Origin: Methanolapillus africanus
GTDB lineage: Archaea > Halobacteriota > Methanosarcinia > Methanosarcinales > Methanosarcinaceae
Assembly (NCBI RefSeq): GCF_032714475.1
Contig: NZ_JAWDKD010000007.1
Coordinates: 42,228 to 106,227, forward strand
Length of the DNA: 64,000 nucleotides
Direction of reading: 5' to 3'
In this document: positions 19,749 through 28,930 of the stretch, in pieces
Layout: each line of letters begins with the position of its first letter
How positions within the stretch are numbered: position 1 is the stretch's first letter
Program-made: the position numbers and the translations under genes
Notes under the pieces: model-generated
What the model saw: the letters and a program-made list of their open reading frames with translations, nothing else
The model's database searches: none
What the model was told of the DNA's origin: nothing

Positions 19749-19862
19749 TGATGATAATTTTAAAAAACCGAAATTCTTTTTTTATTTTTCATCCCTTTAA
19801 AAACATGCCGATTTTGATAAAATCGAAACGTTTAACCCAAATCTCATTTTTGTCTGACTGCT

Positions 19863-20498
19863 ATGAAAAATAAAGATCAGATTCACCGTTTCAATCAAGG
19901 CATCAGTCCCGTCATTTCATCTCTGCTGCTCCTGTTGATTGTTCTGCTGATGTGCGGCGCCATATTTATGAACGCAGCCGGATGGATGGAATCCAATGAT
20001 TTGACAGCTGTAAAACCGGTCAAAATCGAACTGGTGGATGCTTCCTGCGGCAATCACGCCGACGACAATTCCCGATTTCAGGATAACGTTCTGATTCTCA
20101 AAAACGTCGGCGGAAACCCCGTCCCGGTTGGCGAAATTTCCCTCAAAATGACCGGCAAAGGAGACGCTTACCAAGGCATTCCGGGATCCGGCGGAAAAAT
20201 GATCATCGGAGACATTGAAATTCGATATGAACATCTCAACGTGACCGACAAAAATCCGAACTACCAAAAACAGAATGCTGAGATGTTGAAAGATGGAATT
20301 TGGTCTCCGGGAGAACAGCTTGTTTTAACCGGAAACGACAGTAAAAGTTCAGCTGACTCCAGCGTTTTCGTGGGCGTGAATGGCAATTTTTCAACGTCCA
20401 ACAATTACGGACTGACAGCCGGCGAAACAATCGACGTCGTAGCTTTTCAAAGCAATCAAATTGTTTTCAAAAATACCTTTTCGATTCCGAAAAAATAA
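19863..20498 (+). CDS. Archaeal type IV pilin-like protein
   Basis: A 211-residue protein with an N-terminal class III signal: a short basic, polar leader (MKNKDQIHRFNQG), then the hydrophobic helix ISPVISSLLLLLIVLLMC. This is the layout of archaeal pilins processed by the PibD/EppA peptidase and assembled into adhesion pili. The rest is a beta-rich extracellular domain with Gly/Asn loops and no family motif that I recognise. No pilus ATPase or platform gene lies nearby, so assembly machinery must be elsewhere. Confidence 0.8.
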   Translation: MKNKDQIHRFNQGISPVISSLLLLLIVLLMCGAIFMNAAGWMESNDLTAVKPVKIELVDASCGNHADDNSRFQDNVLILKNVGGNPVPVGEISLKMTGKGDAYQGIPGSGGKMIIGDIEIRYEHLNVTDKNPNYQKQNAEMLKDGIWSPGEQLVLTGNDSKSSADSSVFVGVNGNFSTSNNYGLTAGETIDVVAFQSNQIVFKNTFSIPKK

Positions 20499-20582
20499 AC
20501 CGGTGCCGAATTTTAAAGCGGCGGACGGTATTTGATCTTGCCCAAACGCCGGTTTTTGAAAAACCATAAAAGACCATAAAAG

Positions 20583-20594
20583 AAAATATATAAC
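20583..20594 (+). promoter_or_regulatory. TATA box of the helicase gene
   Basis: AAAATATATAAC, about 116 bp before the helicase ATG. It predicts a start of transcription near 20618. Confidence 0.45.
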
Positions 20595-20709
20595 TCCAAA
20601 CCCAATCGTTATGATTCAATTCATTCAACATTTTATCCAACATTCATTCAATATTTTCACCCCCCGCGTTTCACCGTTTTATAATTGAAACGCATTCTCG
20701 GACAACATC

Positions 20710-22974
20710 ATGGATTCTGAACCTGTTCCCGGATTTATGAAATATTTCACCAAGGAAAGCTGCTACCCGAATCAAGCGGAAGCAATGAAACAGATAGCTG
20801 CTGCTTTGGAAAAGGGAGAAACGGTGCTTTTTGAAGGCGCCTGCGGAACAGGAAAAACGCTGAGCGCGCTCGCGCCGGCGCTTGAAATCGCGAGCCGTCA
20901 AAACAAAAAAGTGATTATCGTCACCAACGTCCACCAGCAGATGGTTCAATTCATTCATGAAGCGCGCGACATCAAACGAAAAGTCGATATTAACGCCGCC
21001 GTCATGAAAGGGAAACAGGCGATGTGTCCACGGCGGATGGATTACGAAGAATGCCGCGCGCTGTCCGAAAACACGTACGAGCTTCTCGAAATGGAACGAG
21101 AACTGCAAAAATCCAGAAAAGAATTTGCAGACGCCACGGAAAAATACAAAGCAACCAAAGATCCGGAATACAACCGGCTGCGTGCGGAACTTGAAAAGGA
21201 AATTCAAGAGCGGGAAAAGGAAGTCAAGCGAAAGCGGGATTTGTCCTGCAACCACTTGTATGAAGTTTTGAAATTGGAGTCCCCGTCATTTAAAACTTGG
21301 CTTTTCGACGACGTCCGAAGTCCTGAGGAAATCAATGAATACGCGGACGAGCGCGGGATGTGCGGGTACGAACTGCTGAAACGGGAAATTAAACGCGCGG
21401 ACCTAATTATTTGCAATTACCACCACGTGCTCAGCCAAGAAATCTTTCTGACGCTGCTCGGGTGGATGGAAAAGCTGCCGGAAGACTTGATTATTATTTT
21501 TGACGAAGCGCACAATATTGAAAATGCGGCGCGGTCACACTCATCCATGGTGGTGTCGGAGCGGACGGTGGAAAAAGCGGTCATGGAAATCGAGGAGCAC
21601 GACGACAAGTTTCCCGAAAAACTGAAGCTGGACGCGCAAAAAATATTTTTATGTTTTATTTCCGCCATCCGGGAAACGTATGATTTGGCGCTGGATTTCG
21701 GCGAACGCAACCGCATCGGAAAGAATTGGAAAGATATTCGGATCAGCGACCCGTATGAACGGTTCGACGTCGTCAAAGACCGGCTGATGAAAAAAATCAG
21801 CGGCTACAGCGCCGAAGAAGGCCGAAATCTGAATGAAAATTCCGTCCGGATGATTTTGGAAAGCGTGTCGGCGATCGGCGACGAAATCGACCTAATCTAC
21901 CATGAGCGGTACAAATCGGGCGCCGACATCATCCGAAAAAAATCAAGCATCAGTCTCGTGTCCGACTATTTGTCCGCTTACCTGCTGCTGTCCGGAAATC
22001 CGAACTATTACCCGATTTTAAACATCCGGCGCGACCAGCAAACTAAAGATGAGGAAATTTACGGACGGATGGAAATTTTCACCTGCATTCCCAAAAACGT
22101 GACGGTGCCGCTTTTCGATTCACTAGGCGGCCTGGTTCTCATGTCGGCAACGCTGCGTCCGTTTTCCATGATTAAAGAAACGCTGGGCATTGAACGCCAG
22201 TGTACGGAAATTGCGTTCCCCCTAACGTTTCCGGTGGAAAACCGCCGGACTTTTGCCGTTGCCGTACCCCCCTTGTTTTCCAGTCGACGGGACGATCCGG
22301 AGACGCTCTCCGCTGTCGAAGATTCCATTGTGTCCGCTATTTTAGCAACGCCCGGAAACACACTCATTTATTTCCAAAGTTTTTCGGAAGCAGACCGCTT
22401 TTTCCGCTTTTTAAAAGGACAGGACGATATTGTTTCGGAAAACATTGAGGTTCTTTTTGACGAAGCCGGCATTTCCGCAAATGCCGTCCGGGAAAAGTTT
22501 TTCAAAATCGGCGAAAGCGGCGGCCGAAGCGTTCTCATCAGCTACATTTTCGGAACGCTGAGCGAAGGCGTCGATTTCCAAGGCGACCGCGCTCGAACTG
22601 TGATTGTGGTCGGTGTCGGTTATCCGGCGCTCAACGACCGGATCCGCGCTGTTGAAGCTGCATACGATACTGTTTTTGGAGTCGGAAAAGGCTGGGAGTT
22701 CGCCATTTCCGTGCCGACGATCCGGCGGGTCCGGCAAGCGATGGGGCGCGTGGTGCGTTCTCCGGATGATTTCGGCGTTCGGCTGCTTCTTGACGCCCGG
22801 TACCAGAAAAAATCGGTGGCCCGGCTCCGGAAATATTCCGTTCACAATTGTTTCCCGGAAGAAGAACGCTCGGAAATGATCGATATTGCGCCGGAAGACG
22901 TGAAAGGAGAACTGGAAACGTTCTTTGAGGAAAAACCGACCTATGCCGACCGGAAAGAAGTGAAAACAGAATAA
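20710..22974 (+). CDS. XPD/Rad3-like Fe-S DNA helicase
   Basis: A 754-residue superfamily 2 helicase. Walker A (GACGTGKT) lies near residues 43-50 and the DEAH box (FDEAHN) near 263-268. Between them, four cysteines (in AMCPRR, EECRA, LSCNHL and GMCGYE) are placed like the Fe-S cluster ligands of XPD, separated by a long coiled-coil charged segment (about 125-180). The helicase C-terminal domain contains SYIFGTLSEGVDF and RQAMGRVVRS (motif VI). Such enzymes unwind DNA 5' to 3' in repair. The gene is transcribed alone and convergent with the AIM24-like gene. Confidence 0.93.
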   Translation: MDSEPVPGFMKYFTKESCYPNQAEAMKQIAAALEKGETVLFEGACGTGKTLSALAPALEIASRQNKKVIIVTNVHQQMVQFIHEARDIKRKVDINAAVMKGKQAMCPRRMDYEECRALSENTYELLEMERELQKSRKEFADATEKYKATKDPEYNRLRAELEKEIQEREKEVKRKRDLSCNHLYEVLKLESPSFKTWLFDDVRSPEEINEYADERGMCGYELLKREIKRADLIICNYHHVLSQEIFLTLLGWMEKLPEDLIIIFDEAHNIENAARSHSSMVVSERTVEKAVMEIEEHDDKFPEKLKLDAQKIFLCFISAIRETYDLALDFGERNRIGKNWKDIRISDPYERFDVVKDRLMKKISGYSAEEGRNLNENSVRMILESVSAIGDEIDLIYHERYKSGADIIRKKSSISLVSDYLSAYLLLSGNPNYYPILNIRRDQQTKDEEIYGRMEIFTCIPKNVTVPLFDSLGGLVLMSATLRPFSMIKETLGIERQCTEIAFPLTFPVENRRTFAVAVPPLFSSRRDDPETLSAVEDSIVSAILATPGNTLIYFQSFSEADRFFRFLKGQDDIVSENIEVLFDEAGISANAVREKFFKIGESGGRSVLISYIFGTLSEGVDFQGDRARTVIVVGVGYPALNDRIRAVEAAYDTVFGVGKGWEFAISVPTIRRVRQAMGRVVRSPDDFGVRLLLDARYQKKSVARLRKYSVHNCFPEEERSEMIDIAPEDVKGELETFFEEKPTYADRKEVKTE

Positions 22975-23009
22975 AAATAAATGCCGGTTTTTGCAGCGCG
23001 CCTACAAAA

Positions 23010-23041
23010 ACGAATGTGATAACGCGCGCGGGCGGGCGCCG
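23010..23041 (-). repeat. Dispersed GC-rich repeat, copy 5
   Basis: Minus-strand copy with core CCGCGCGCGTTATCACATTC, between the convergent helicase and AIM24-like genes. Confidence 0.8.
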
Positions 23042-23044
23042 AAT

Positions 23045-23069
23045 CAAAAAAAGGAAGAAAAATTCTTCC
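23045..23069 (-). terminator. Hairpin terminator of AIM24-like gene
   Basis: On the minus strand GGAAGAA and TTCTTCC pair around a 3-nt loop and run directly into seven T, a bacterial-style terminator. Confidence 0.7.
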
Positions 23070-23096
23070 TCTGATTTTTATTTATTTTCGTTTTTT

Positions 23097-23780
23097 TCAG
23101 CCGTTGCTCGGCGGAATTCTGGACAAAATGATGTCGATCAAACCGGACATCGGCATGGTTTGAATCCACACTTTTCCGGGACCGGTGATCGTTCCTAAAA
23201 AGAGGCCTTCACCGCCGAAAAGAATGTTTTTGGCGCCTTTGACGGTTTCGATGTCGAACGTAACGGTGCTGTCCATCGCGGCCAGGTGGCTCTGTTCAAT
23301 ATACATTTTTTCGCCGGCCTTGAGCTCGTATTCGACGACGTCGCCGTCAATTTCCAAAAAGACGTGCCCATTGCCGGTAAATCTTTGCATAATGAAACCT
23401 TCGCCGCCAAAGAAGCCGACACCGATTTTTTTGCGGAAATGCATTTCCATGTTTACGGTTTTTTCCATGGCCAGAAGCGCTTGTTTTTGCGCGATCAGCG
23501 TTTTGGAGCCGTCCAACTTAAAATCCAAAATGCGGCCGGGGAAGGATGATGAAAACGTGATGTGCTGGTTTTCGCCTTCGGCGGTGTAGTTGTTTAAGAA
23601 GAGGGAATTTCCGGAAAGCATTCGGCCAAGACCTTTCATGAGTCCGCCGCCGGTTGTGGTTTCCATTTTCATTTTGTCGGTCATCCAAGACATGGCGCCG
23701 CTTTCGCTGACCATGGTTTCTCCTTTTTCCAAGTGGCAGGTCACAACCGGAAAAGGCGTTCCTTTGATTTCATATTTCAT
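23097..23780 (-). CDS. AIM24/TIGR00266 family protein
   Basis: A 227-residue protein of the AIM24 (TIGR00266) family, a beta-rich fold found in bacteria, archaea and mitochondria. Typical segments are GETMVSESGAMSWM near residue 20, GLGRMLSGNSLFLN near 50, GEGFIMQRFTGNG, and LFGGEGLFLGTITGPG near 190. Function in prokaryotes is not established; the mitochondrial relative helps organise inner-membrane complexes. No signal peptide. The gene is monocistronic and closed by a hairpin terminator. Confidence 0.9.
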   Translation of the reverse strand: MKYEIKGTPFPVVTCHLEKGETMVSESGAMSWMTDKMKMETTTGGGLMKGLGRMLSGNSLFLNNYTAEGENQHITFSSSFPGRILDFKLDGSKTLIAQKQALLAMEKTVNMEMHFRKKIGVGFFGGEGFIMQRFTGNGHVFLEIDGDVVEYELKAGEKMYIEQSHLAAMDSTVTFDIETVKGAKNILFGGEGLFLGTITGPGKVWIQTMPMSGLIDIILSRIPPSNG

Positions 23781-24092
23781 TTTTTAAAAACTCCTTAATA
23801 TTCTTGATATTTTGAATACCCATCCCCATAAAATGCAGATGATTCAAAAAACGGGATGGAATTTTAATCTTGCTCTGAAACCAAAAAAGATTCTCAAAAT
23901 GACGAACGGAAATTTTTACAGAGGGTTTAAATGGATTGAATTATATTATATAAAAAATAAAATATGCTGTTTACATTACTTTATTATACTTTATTGAAAT
24001 CAATCACTGTAGCAATTTAAATTTTAGATGACAATTACGATTACAATCTTCAAAATAAATCAAAATATACACTTTTTTCAGGAAGAATCAAT

Positions 24093-24512
24093 ATGACCAT
24101 TCAAGATGTTATTTCAGAAGTGACGGAAGAGCTTGAAAGAATCGTCAGCGCAAAAACCGTTATCGGAACGCCGATCGAAGCCTGTGGAAAAACCATCATT
24201 CCGGTGACGAAAGTCTCGGTCGGATTTGCCAGCGGCGGATATGAAGGCGCCGGAAAAGGAAATGCGGACAACGCAATCAAAAGCGCTTATGGCGGCGGTG
24301 GCGGTGCCGGTGCGAAAATCGAGCCGGTCGCATTCATTATTTTAACAGCCGACTCCTCTGAAATTTTAACCGTCAACGGCACCCAGCTGGAAACGGAAAT
24401 TCTCAAATTCTTGGAAATGGTACCGGCCGTCATCGACAAAGTCAAAGCCATGAGAAAAGAGCGGCAGCCGAAAACAAAAATCATCGAAGTCGACGACGAT
24501 TGCGAAATTTAA
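24093..24512 (+). CDS. GerW/YtfJ family protein
   Basis: A 139-residue protein of the GerW (YtfJ) family. Diagnostic parts are the start TIQDVISEVTEELERIV, TVIGTPIEACGKTIIPVTKV, the Gly-rich loop YGGGGGAGAKIEPVAFI and the following VNGTQ. In Bacillus YtfJ is linked to spore germination; archaea do not sporulate, so its role here is unknown. An AGGAAG ribosome-binding site precedes the ATG. The next gene is a DUF2953 protein, the same partner as in Bacillus (ytfI-ytfJ), supporting a conserved functional pair, although a strong terminator separates them here. Confidence 0.92.
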   Translation: MTIQDVISEVTEELERIVSAKTVIGTPIEACGKTIIPVTKVSVGFASGGYEGAGKGNADNAIKSAYGGGGGAGAKIEPVAFIILTADSSEILTVNGTQLETEILKFLEMVPAVIDKVKAMRKERQPKTKIIEVDDDCEI

Positions 24513-24572
24513 TTTAAATTCATTGATGAGCTCAATGAATTTAAATTAAATTTCTTTTTACTTTTATTTTCA
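24504..24572 (+). terminator. 23-bp perfect hairpin terminator containing the GerW stop codon
   Basis: Perfect 23-bp arms (24504-24526 and 24532-24554) with a 5-nt loop, then a T-rich tract (CTTTTTACTTTTATTTTC). The TAA stop of the gerW-like gene lies inside the first arm. Confidence 0.75.
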
Positions 24573-24654
24573 GATCGCAGATCATGATTTGATCTTTTGA
24601 TTTGTTCTTTTTCATCGACCGCTCACAATTATTTCTTCAACCGGTATTGTTTTC

Positions 24655-26001
24655 ATGACGATTCAAACAACTTTGGCCGAAATCGGACACATTCTTTTGT
24701 GGATTCTCGCCATTCTTTTGGTTGCCGTTGTTGTTCTTTTAGCCGTGGCTTTTTTGCTGACGCTTCTTTTGAGGCTGGATGTGGACGTTTCCGTTCGCAA
24801 AGGCAGCCGGAAATTGAAACAAAAGGTGTCGGTTCTTTTGTTCCTGTCCCGATTCAAAATTTACGCATTTGAAACGGACGACATGGATGAACCGGATGAG
24901 GAAGATGAAATCAACGAAGACGAACCGTCTGTCAGCGTTTATACGCTTTCATTCGACGCGGACGGAAAGGCGCATCTCAAAATTGATAAATCCAAAAAGT
25001 TCGGCGAAGATTATGAAATTGTCATTGTGCCGCCAAGCATTCCGGAAACGGATTCGGATGAATTTATTGATTTGAGCGAAGAGTGGGAAATTCAATCGGA
25101 AGAAACGGATATTCTCATTGAAGATTGGGAAACAGGCTTAGATGAAGAGTTTAAAATTGAAATCGTTGATCGGACTGTGATTGAGTCGAAAGAGCCGGCG
25201 CAGGTATTTGACGAAAGCGCATCGGCGGGCGATCAAAAAACCGTTGTTTTGGAAATTGAAGACGTTTCAGGCGAAGAAGAGGAACAAATTATTGATGAAA
25301 GCGAAACCGATGAAAGTGATGAGATTCCGGAAGAAGAAGATTCGGAATGGGATGACAGCAGCATTGAAAAGTATGTGGATTTGTCCGATCCGGTTCAGTT
25401 CGCCAAAGATTCTATCACCGCCGGCACAAAAATGATTCAGCCGGCCACCCGGTTTGCGTCGTCGGTTCTTTTGAAAATGAAAATTCGAAAGCTGGACATT
25501 GATTTGGTTTACGGACTCGCGGACCCGGCCGACACCGCCGTTTCATCCGGCGTTTTGTATGCGTTGAAGAGTTCTATGATTTCGTATTTGGAAGACGTCA
25601 AAAACCGGACCAAAAACAAAAATACCCGGAAAAATGCCGAGACGCTGATGAAGGATATTGAAGAAAATGTGCTGATTCATCCGGTTTTAACGGAAAAGAC
25701 GCTGCGTACGGAATCGGATTTGGCGTTTTCGTTTTGGATCCGGTCGCTTTACGTTCCGACACTCAAATTCCTGCTTCACAAAAACACACGCTGGGTGATC
25801 CGGCATTATGTTTATGTTTATTTCATCCGCCACCACTTGAAAAGAAAGAAAAACAAGGATGGAAAGGAAAACCAGGATCAAAAGAAAGAAAAGAAAAATG
25901 AGCCGGAACAAAGTCAAACTCAAAAACAAACTCAAAAACAAACTCAAAAACAAACTCAAAAACAAGACGATAAAAAATCCACGCCTGTCTCCGACAGCTG
26001 A
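24655..26001 (+). CDS. DUF2953 domain membrane protein
   Basis: A 448-residue protein with one or two N-terminal membrane helices (about residues 12-42, LLWILAILLVAVVVLLAVAF), a long acidic segment (about 75-240, rich in Glu/Asp), a DUF2953 domain (about 245-400, with KMKIRKLDIDLVYGLADPADTAVSSG), and a Lys/Gln tail of tandem TQKQ repeats near 425-440. The family pairs with GerW in Firmicutes. The acidic insertion is unusually long. No clear ribosome-binding site precedes the ATG, so a leaderless or alternative start is possible. Confidence 0.82.
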   Translation: MTIQTTLAEIGHILLWILAILLVAVVVLLAVAFLLTLLLRLDVDVSVRKGSRKLKQKVSVLLFLSRFKIYAFETDDMDEPDEEDEINEDEPSVSVYTLSFDADGKAHLKIDKSKKFGEDYEIVIVPPSIPETDSDEFIDLSEEWEIQSEETDILIEDWETGLDEEFKIEIVDRTVIESKEPAQVFDESASAGDQKTVVLEIEDVSGEEEEQIIDESETDESDEIPEEEDSEWDDSSIEKYVDLSDPVQFAKDSITAGTKMIQPATRFASSVLLKMKIRKLDIDLVYGLADPADTAVSSGVLYALKSSMISYLEDVKNRTKNKNTRKNAETLMKDIEENVLIHPVLTEKTLRTESDLAFSFWIRSLYVPTLKFLLHKNTRWVIRHYVYVYFIRHHLKRKKNKDGKENQDQKKEKKNEPEQSQTQKQTQKQTQKQTQKQDDKKSTPVSDS

Positions 26002-26151
26002 CTTTTTTTAAAAAACAAAGGAAAAATTTAACGATTAACTTTAAATTTGTTTCCGCTTTTCTCCATTACTATTTATATGTGAACTGTTTTTATTCAGTCC
26101 ATCAATCATTTTATTAATTTCAATTCGCACCCTTCTCATTTCAGTGATTTT

Positions 26152-27123
26152 ATGTTTGAAATAACGACGCCTTCCCGCGTTCATATGACGTTGATCGATA
26201 TGAACGGCAGTTTCGGCCGTCAAGACGGCAGCGCCGGCTTGACGCTTGAAGAGGGCGGGGTCCGCATGCGTGCGAAAAAATCCGACGTTCTTTCCGTCAC
26301 CGGCGCCGATCAAACGCCGCTGGAATCCGGAACGGAACTTTTCGATTATATCCAAAAATCCATTTCCCCGCTTTTGGACGGGAATGGTATTGAAATTCAC
26401 TTGCTTTCCGATGTGAAACAACACATCGGTCTCGGTTCCGGAACGCAGCTGGCGCTTTCGGCTGCGATGGCCGTCAACGAACTCTACGGTCTCAACAAAA
26501 ATGTCCGGGAACTGGCCGCGCTTACCAAACGCGGCGGAACGTCCGGTATCGGCGTTCATTCTTTTGAAAAAGGCGGCTTTATCATTGACGCCGGCCACAA
26601 AACCAAGGACAAAAACGGGTTTGTTCCGTCGTCGCGCAGCACTGCACCGCCGGCCGATCTGCTTCTCCGAAAAGATTTTCCGGATTGGGACGTGATTGTC
26701 GCCGTTCCGCCGGATACGGGCATCAGCGGCGATGTGGAAAAACACTTTTTCCAAAGCGTTTGTCCGATTCCGCAAGCTGAAGCTTTTGAAGTATCTCATA
26801 TTATTCTCATGCAGATGGTTCCGGCCATTATCGAAAAAGACATTGTTTCCCTCGGCGACGCCGTGGACCGCCTTCAAAAAGTCGGTTTTAAGAAACATGA
26901 AGTCGAAATCCAGCCGCCGGAAGTCAAGGCCTTGATGGCGGAAATGAAAAAATGCGGCGCTTACGGTGCCGGCGTCAGTTCATTCGGTCCGGCCGTTTAC
27001 GGATTTTCCGAAAGTCGCCGAGATTCCGAAAACATCAAAGCCGCCCTTCTTGAAAAAATGCCGGCCGGCAGCGAAGTAATTCTCACAAAAGCAAACAACA
27101 GCGGAGCGAAATGGCATGTCTGA
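26152..27123 (+). CDS. mptG: Beta-ribofuranosylaminobenzene 5'-phosphate synthase
   Basis: A 323-residue GHMP-kinase-fold enzyme of tetrahydromethanopterin biosynthesis, joining 4-hydroxybenzoate or aminobenzoate with PRPP to give beta-RFAP. Motifs include the start TTPSRVHMTLIDMNG, the GHMP loop IGLGSGTQLALS near residues 104-115, KRGGTSGIGVHSFEKGG near 130-146 and CGAYGAGVSSFGP near 267. It heads an operon: its last 8 bases overlap nop5, followed closely by fibrillarin, an MBL hydrolase and YgiQ. Coupling of a coenzyme gene to the C/D RNP genes probably reflects growth-linked expression. Confidence 0.93.
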   Translation: MFEITTPSRVHMTLIDMNGSFGRQDGSAGLTLEEGGVRMRAKKSDVLSVTGADQTPLESGTELFDYIQKSISPLLDGNGIEIHLLSDVKQHIGLGSGTQLALSAAMAVNELYGLNKNVRELAALTKRGGTSGIGVHSFEKGGFIIDAGHKTKDKNGFVPSSRSTAPPADLLLRKDFPDWDVIVAVPPDTGISGDVEKHFFQSVCPIPQAEAFEVSHIILMQMVPAIIEKDIVSLGDAVDRLQKVGFKKHEVEIQPPEVKALMAEMKKCGAYGAGVSSFGPAVYGFSESRRDSENIKAALLEKMPAGSEVILTKANNSGAKWHV

Positions 27124-28138
27124 CGGATCTGTTTTTGACATATCGGTTTGGTTCGGAGATTTAAAGTTTAAAAAAGAAAGCGACTCTGAACCCGAAGTTG
27201 ACGTTGTTTTTTTGGAAAAAAAAGAAACAGACGCACTGAAAGACCGCTGGCTGGCCCTGTTGGATCAGCCGAGAAATGCCGGACAGATTCAAAAATCGGT
27301 TCCGCGCTTGAATTTGGCTGCCGTTGCCATTGAATCCGGATTTGTCAATTCCGCTGCCGAATATCATTCTCTTCTCCGGGACGTGTCTATTGCCGTTGCC
27401 CGTTCTCAAATTTCCGCGTCGCTCACTGACGACAAAAAAATCATTCAAGCCGTTGAAACGCTGGACGATCTCAACGAAACCGCCAACCATTTGTCGGAAC
27501 GGCTTTTCGAATGGTACAGTTATTATTATCCCGAACTTGTTTTTGACGAAAATTTCGTCTCAACCGTTGCAGAGACGCCGGAAAAAGCGTCCGCCACCAA
27601 AATGGGCGCCGCTTTGGATTCGAAAGACTCGGTTCTTTTGCAATCGTTTGCCAAAGACATTTCAAATCTTTATTCTCAAAAATCAGCTCTTGAAGATTAT
27701 ATTTCCGAAAAAATGGAAGCGGTTGCGCCAAATGTGTCTCAAATCGCCGGCGTCGTTTTGGGCGCGCGTTTGATCAGCATGGCGGGCGGCCTTAAAAATT
27801 TGGCAACCATGCCGGCCGGAAGCCTTCAGGTGATGGGCGCAGAAAAAGCGATGATGAAACACCTCCGCTCAAGAGCGCCGTCGCCGAAACATGGTATTAT
27901 TTTCAGCCATCCGGTTCTCAACACTGCGCCGATGCGTCTGCGCGGTAAAATTGCCCGGACATTTGCGTCCGCGCTCAGTTTAGCGGCGCGCACTGACTTT
28001 TACGCCGGAAAATTGAATCCGGATATTGAGAAACGGATGACACAAAAAATATCACAGATTCAGCACAACGATGCGCACAAGCAAAAAAAGGCGCAAACGC
28101 AGAAGACAAACGGGGGAGTTTCCGATGGAAAAGAATGA
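27116..28138 (+). CDS. nop5: Nop5/Nop56-family C/D box RNP protein
   Basis: A 340-residue Nop5, the scaffold that joins L7Ae-bound C/D guide RNA to fibrillarin for 2'-O-methylation of rRNA and tRNA. The N-terminal fibrillarin-binding domain is followed by a coiled coil (about 90-180, with the FEWYSYYYPEL segment) and the Nop domain (about 200-290), including GARLISMAGGLKNLATMPAG, the signature MGAEKAMMKHL and PKHGIIFSHP. The Lys/Gln tail is low complexity. The gene overlaps mptG upstream and fibrillarin downstream, so expression is coupled. Confidence 0.96.
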   Translation: MSDGSVFDISVWFGDLKFKKESDSEPEVDVVFLEKKETDALKDRWLALLDQPRNAGQIQKSVPRLNLAAVAIESGFVNSAAEYHSLLRDVSIAVARSQISASLTDDKKIIQAVETLDDLNETANHLSERLFEWYSYYYPELVFDENFVSTVAETPEKASATKMGAALDSKDSVLLQSFAKDISNLYSQKSALEDYISEKMEAVAPNVSQIAGVVLGARLISMAGGLKNLATMPAGSLQVMGAEKAMMKHLRSRAPSPKHGIIFSHPVLNTAPMRLRGKIARTFASALSLAARTDFYAGKLNPDIEKRMTQKISQIQHNDAHKQKKAQTQKTNGGVSDGKE

Positions 28139-28907
28139 AAAATTCGAGGAAATTGATAACGGTGAAAACCGCCAACCGCATTCAAATCAATCAAACCAAT
28201 CGTCTGCGTCCGCTGTTAAAAAATATGCCGACGGCGTCTTTGAAGGCCGCCTTTGGGGAAAATTCAATATTTTAACACAAAATGCGTCGCCGGGATATTC
28301 CGTTTACGGCGAAAAGATTTACTTAAACGACGACGGCAGCGAACTCCGGTCTTGGGATCCGAAAAGAAGCAAACTGGGCGCGCTTTATTACAAGCGGGCA
28401 ATCATTCCGATCGCGCCGGGTTCCGTTGTTTTGTATTTGGGCGCCGCCTCCGGAACCACCGTCAGCCACGTGTCCGATATTTTGGGAACGGGAAACGGAA
28501 TGGTTTACGCAATCGAATTTTCAGACCGCCCGATGCGGGATTTGGTTTTGTTGTCTGAGAAACGGAGAAATATTGTCCCGATTTTGGCGGATGCGTCCCG
28601 TCCGGAATTTTATGCGCCGGCGGTCGAACCGGTTGATGTGATTTTTCAGGACGTCGCCCAAGCCAATCAAGCGGAAATCGCTTGCAAGAACGCCGCGCAT
28701 TTCCTGAAAGACGGCGGACACTTGATTTTGTCGATCAAAGCCAGAAGCATCGACGTTGTCGAGAATCCGAAAAAGATCTTTAAAGACGAAATCCGGAAAT
28801 TGGAAAAAAATGATTGGGGCGTCTCTTTTAAGATTTTAAAAACATTTGATTTGGCGCCGTACCATGCCGACCATTTGGGCGTGATCGCCGTCAAAAATAA
28901 AAAATAA
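28125..28907 (+). CDS. flpA: Fibrillarin-like rRNA/tRNA 2'-O-methyltransferase
   Basis: A 260-residue fibrillarin, the S-adenosylmethionine-dependent 2'-O-methyltransferase of C/D RNPs. The first 35 residues are an Asn/Gln/Ser-rich extension; the conserved domain starts at GVFEGRLWGKFNILTQN. The SAM-binding loop is LYLGAASGTTVSHVSDILG near residues 102-120, and the catalytic region includes DVIFQDVAQANQAEI. I chose the ATG at 28125 because GGGGGAG lies a few bases before it; an upstream in-frame ATG at 28071 lacks such a site. The start overlaps the end of nop5 by 14 bp. Confidence 0.95.
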   Translation: MEKNEKFEEIDNGENRQPHSNQSNQSSASAVKKYADGVFEGRLWGKFNILTQNASPGYSVYGEKIYLNDDGSELRSWDPKRSKLGALYYKRAIIPIAPGSVVLYLGAASGTTVSHVSDILGTGNGMVYAIEFSDRPMRDLVLLSEKRRNIVPILADASRPEFYAPAVEPVDVIFQDVAQANQAEIACKNAAHFLKDGGHLILSIKARSIDVVENPKKIFKDEIRKLEKNDWGVSFKILKTFDLAPYHADHLGVIAVKNKK

Positions 28908-28930
28908 ACGGAAAAGACGGAGATGAAAGG

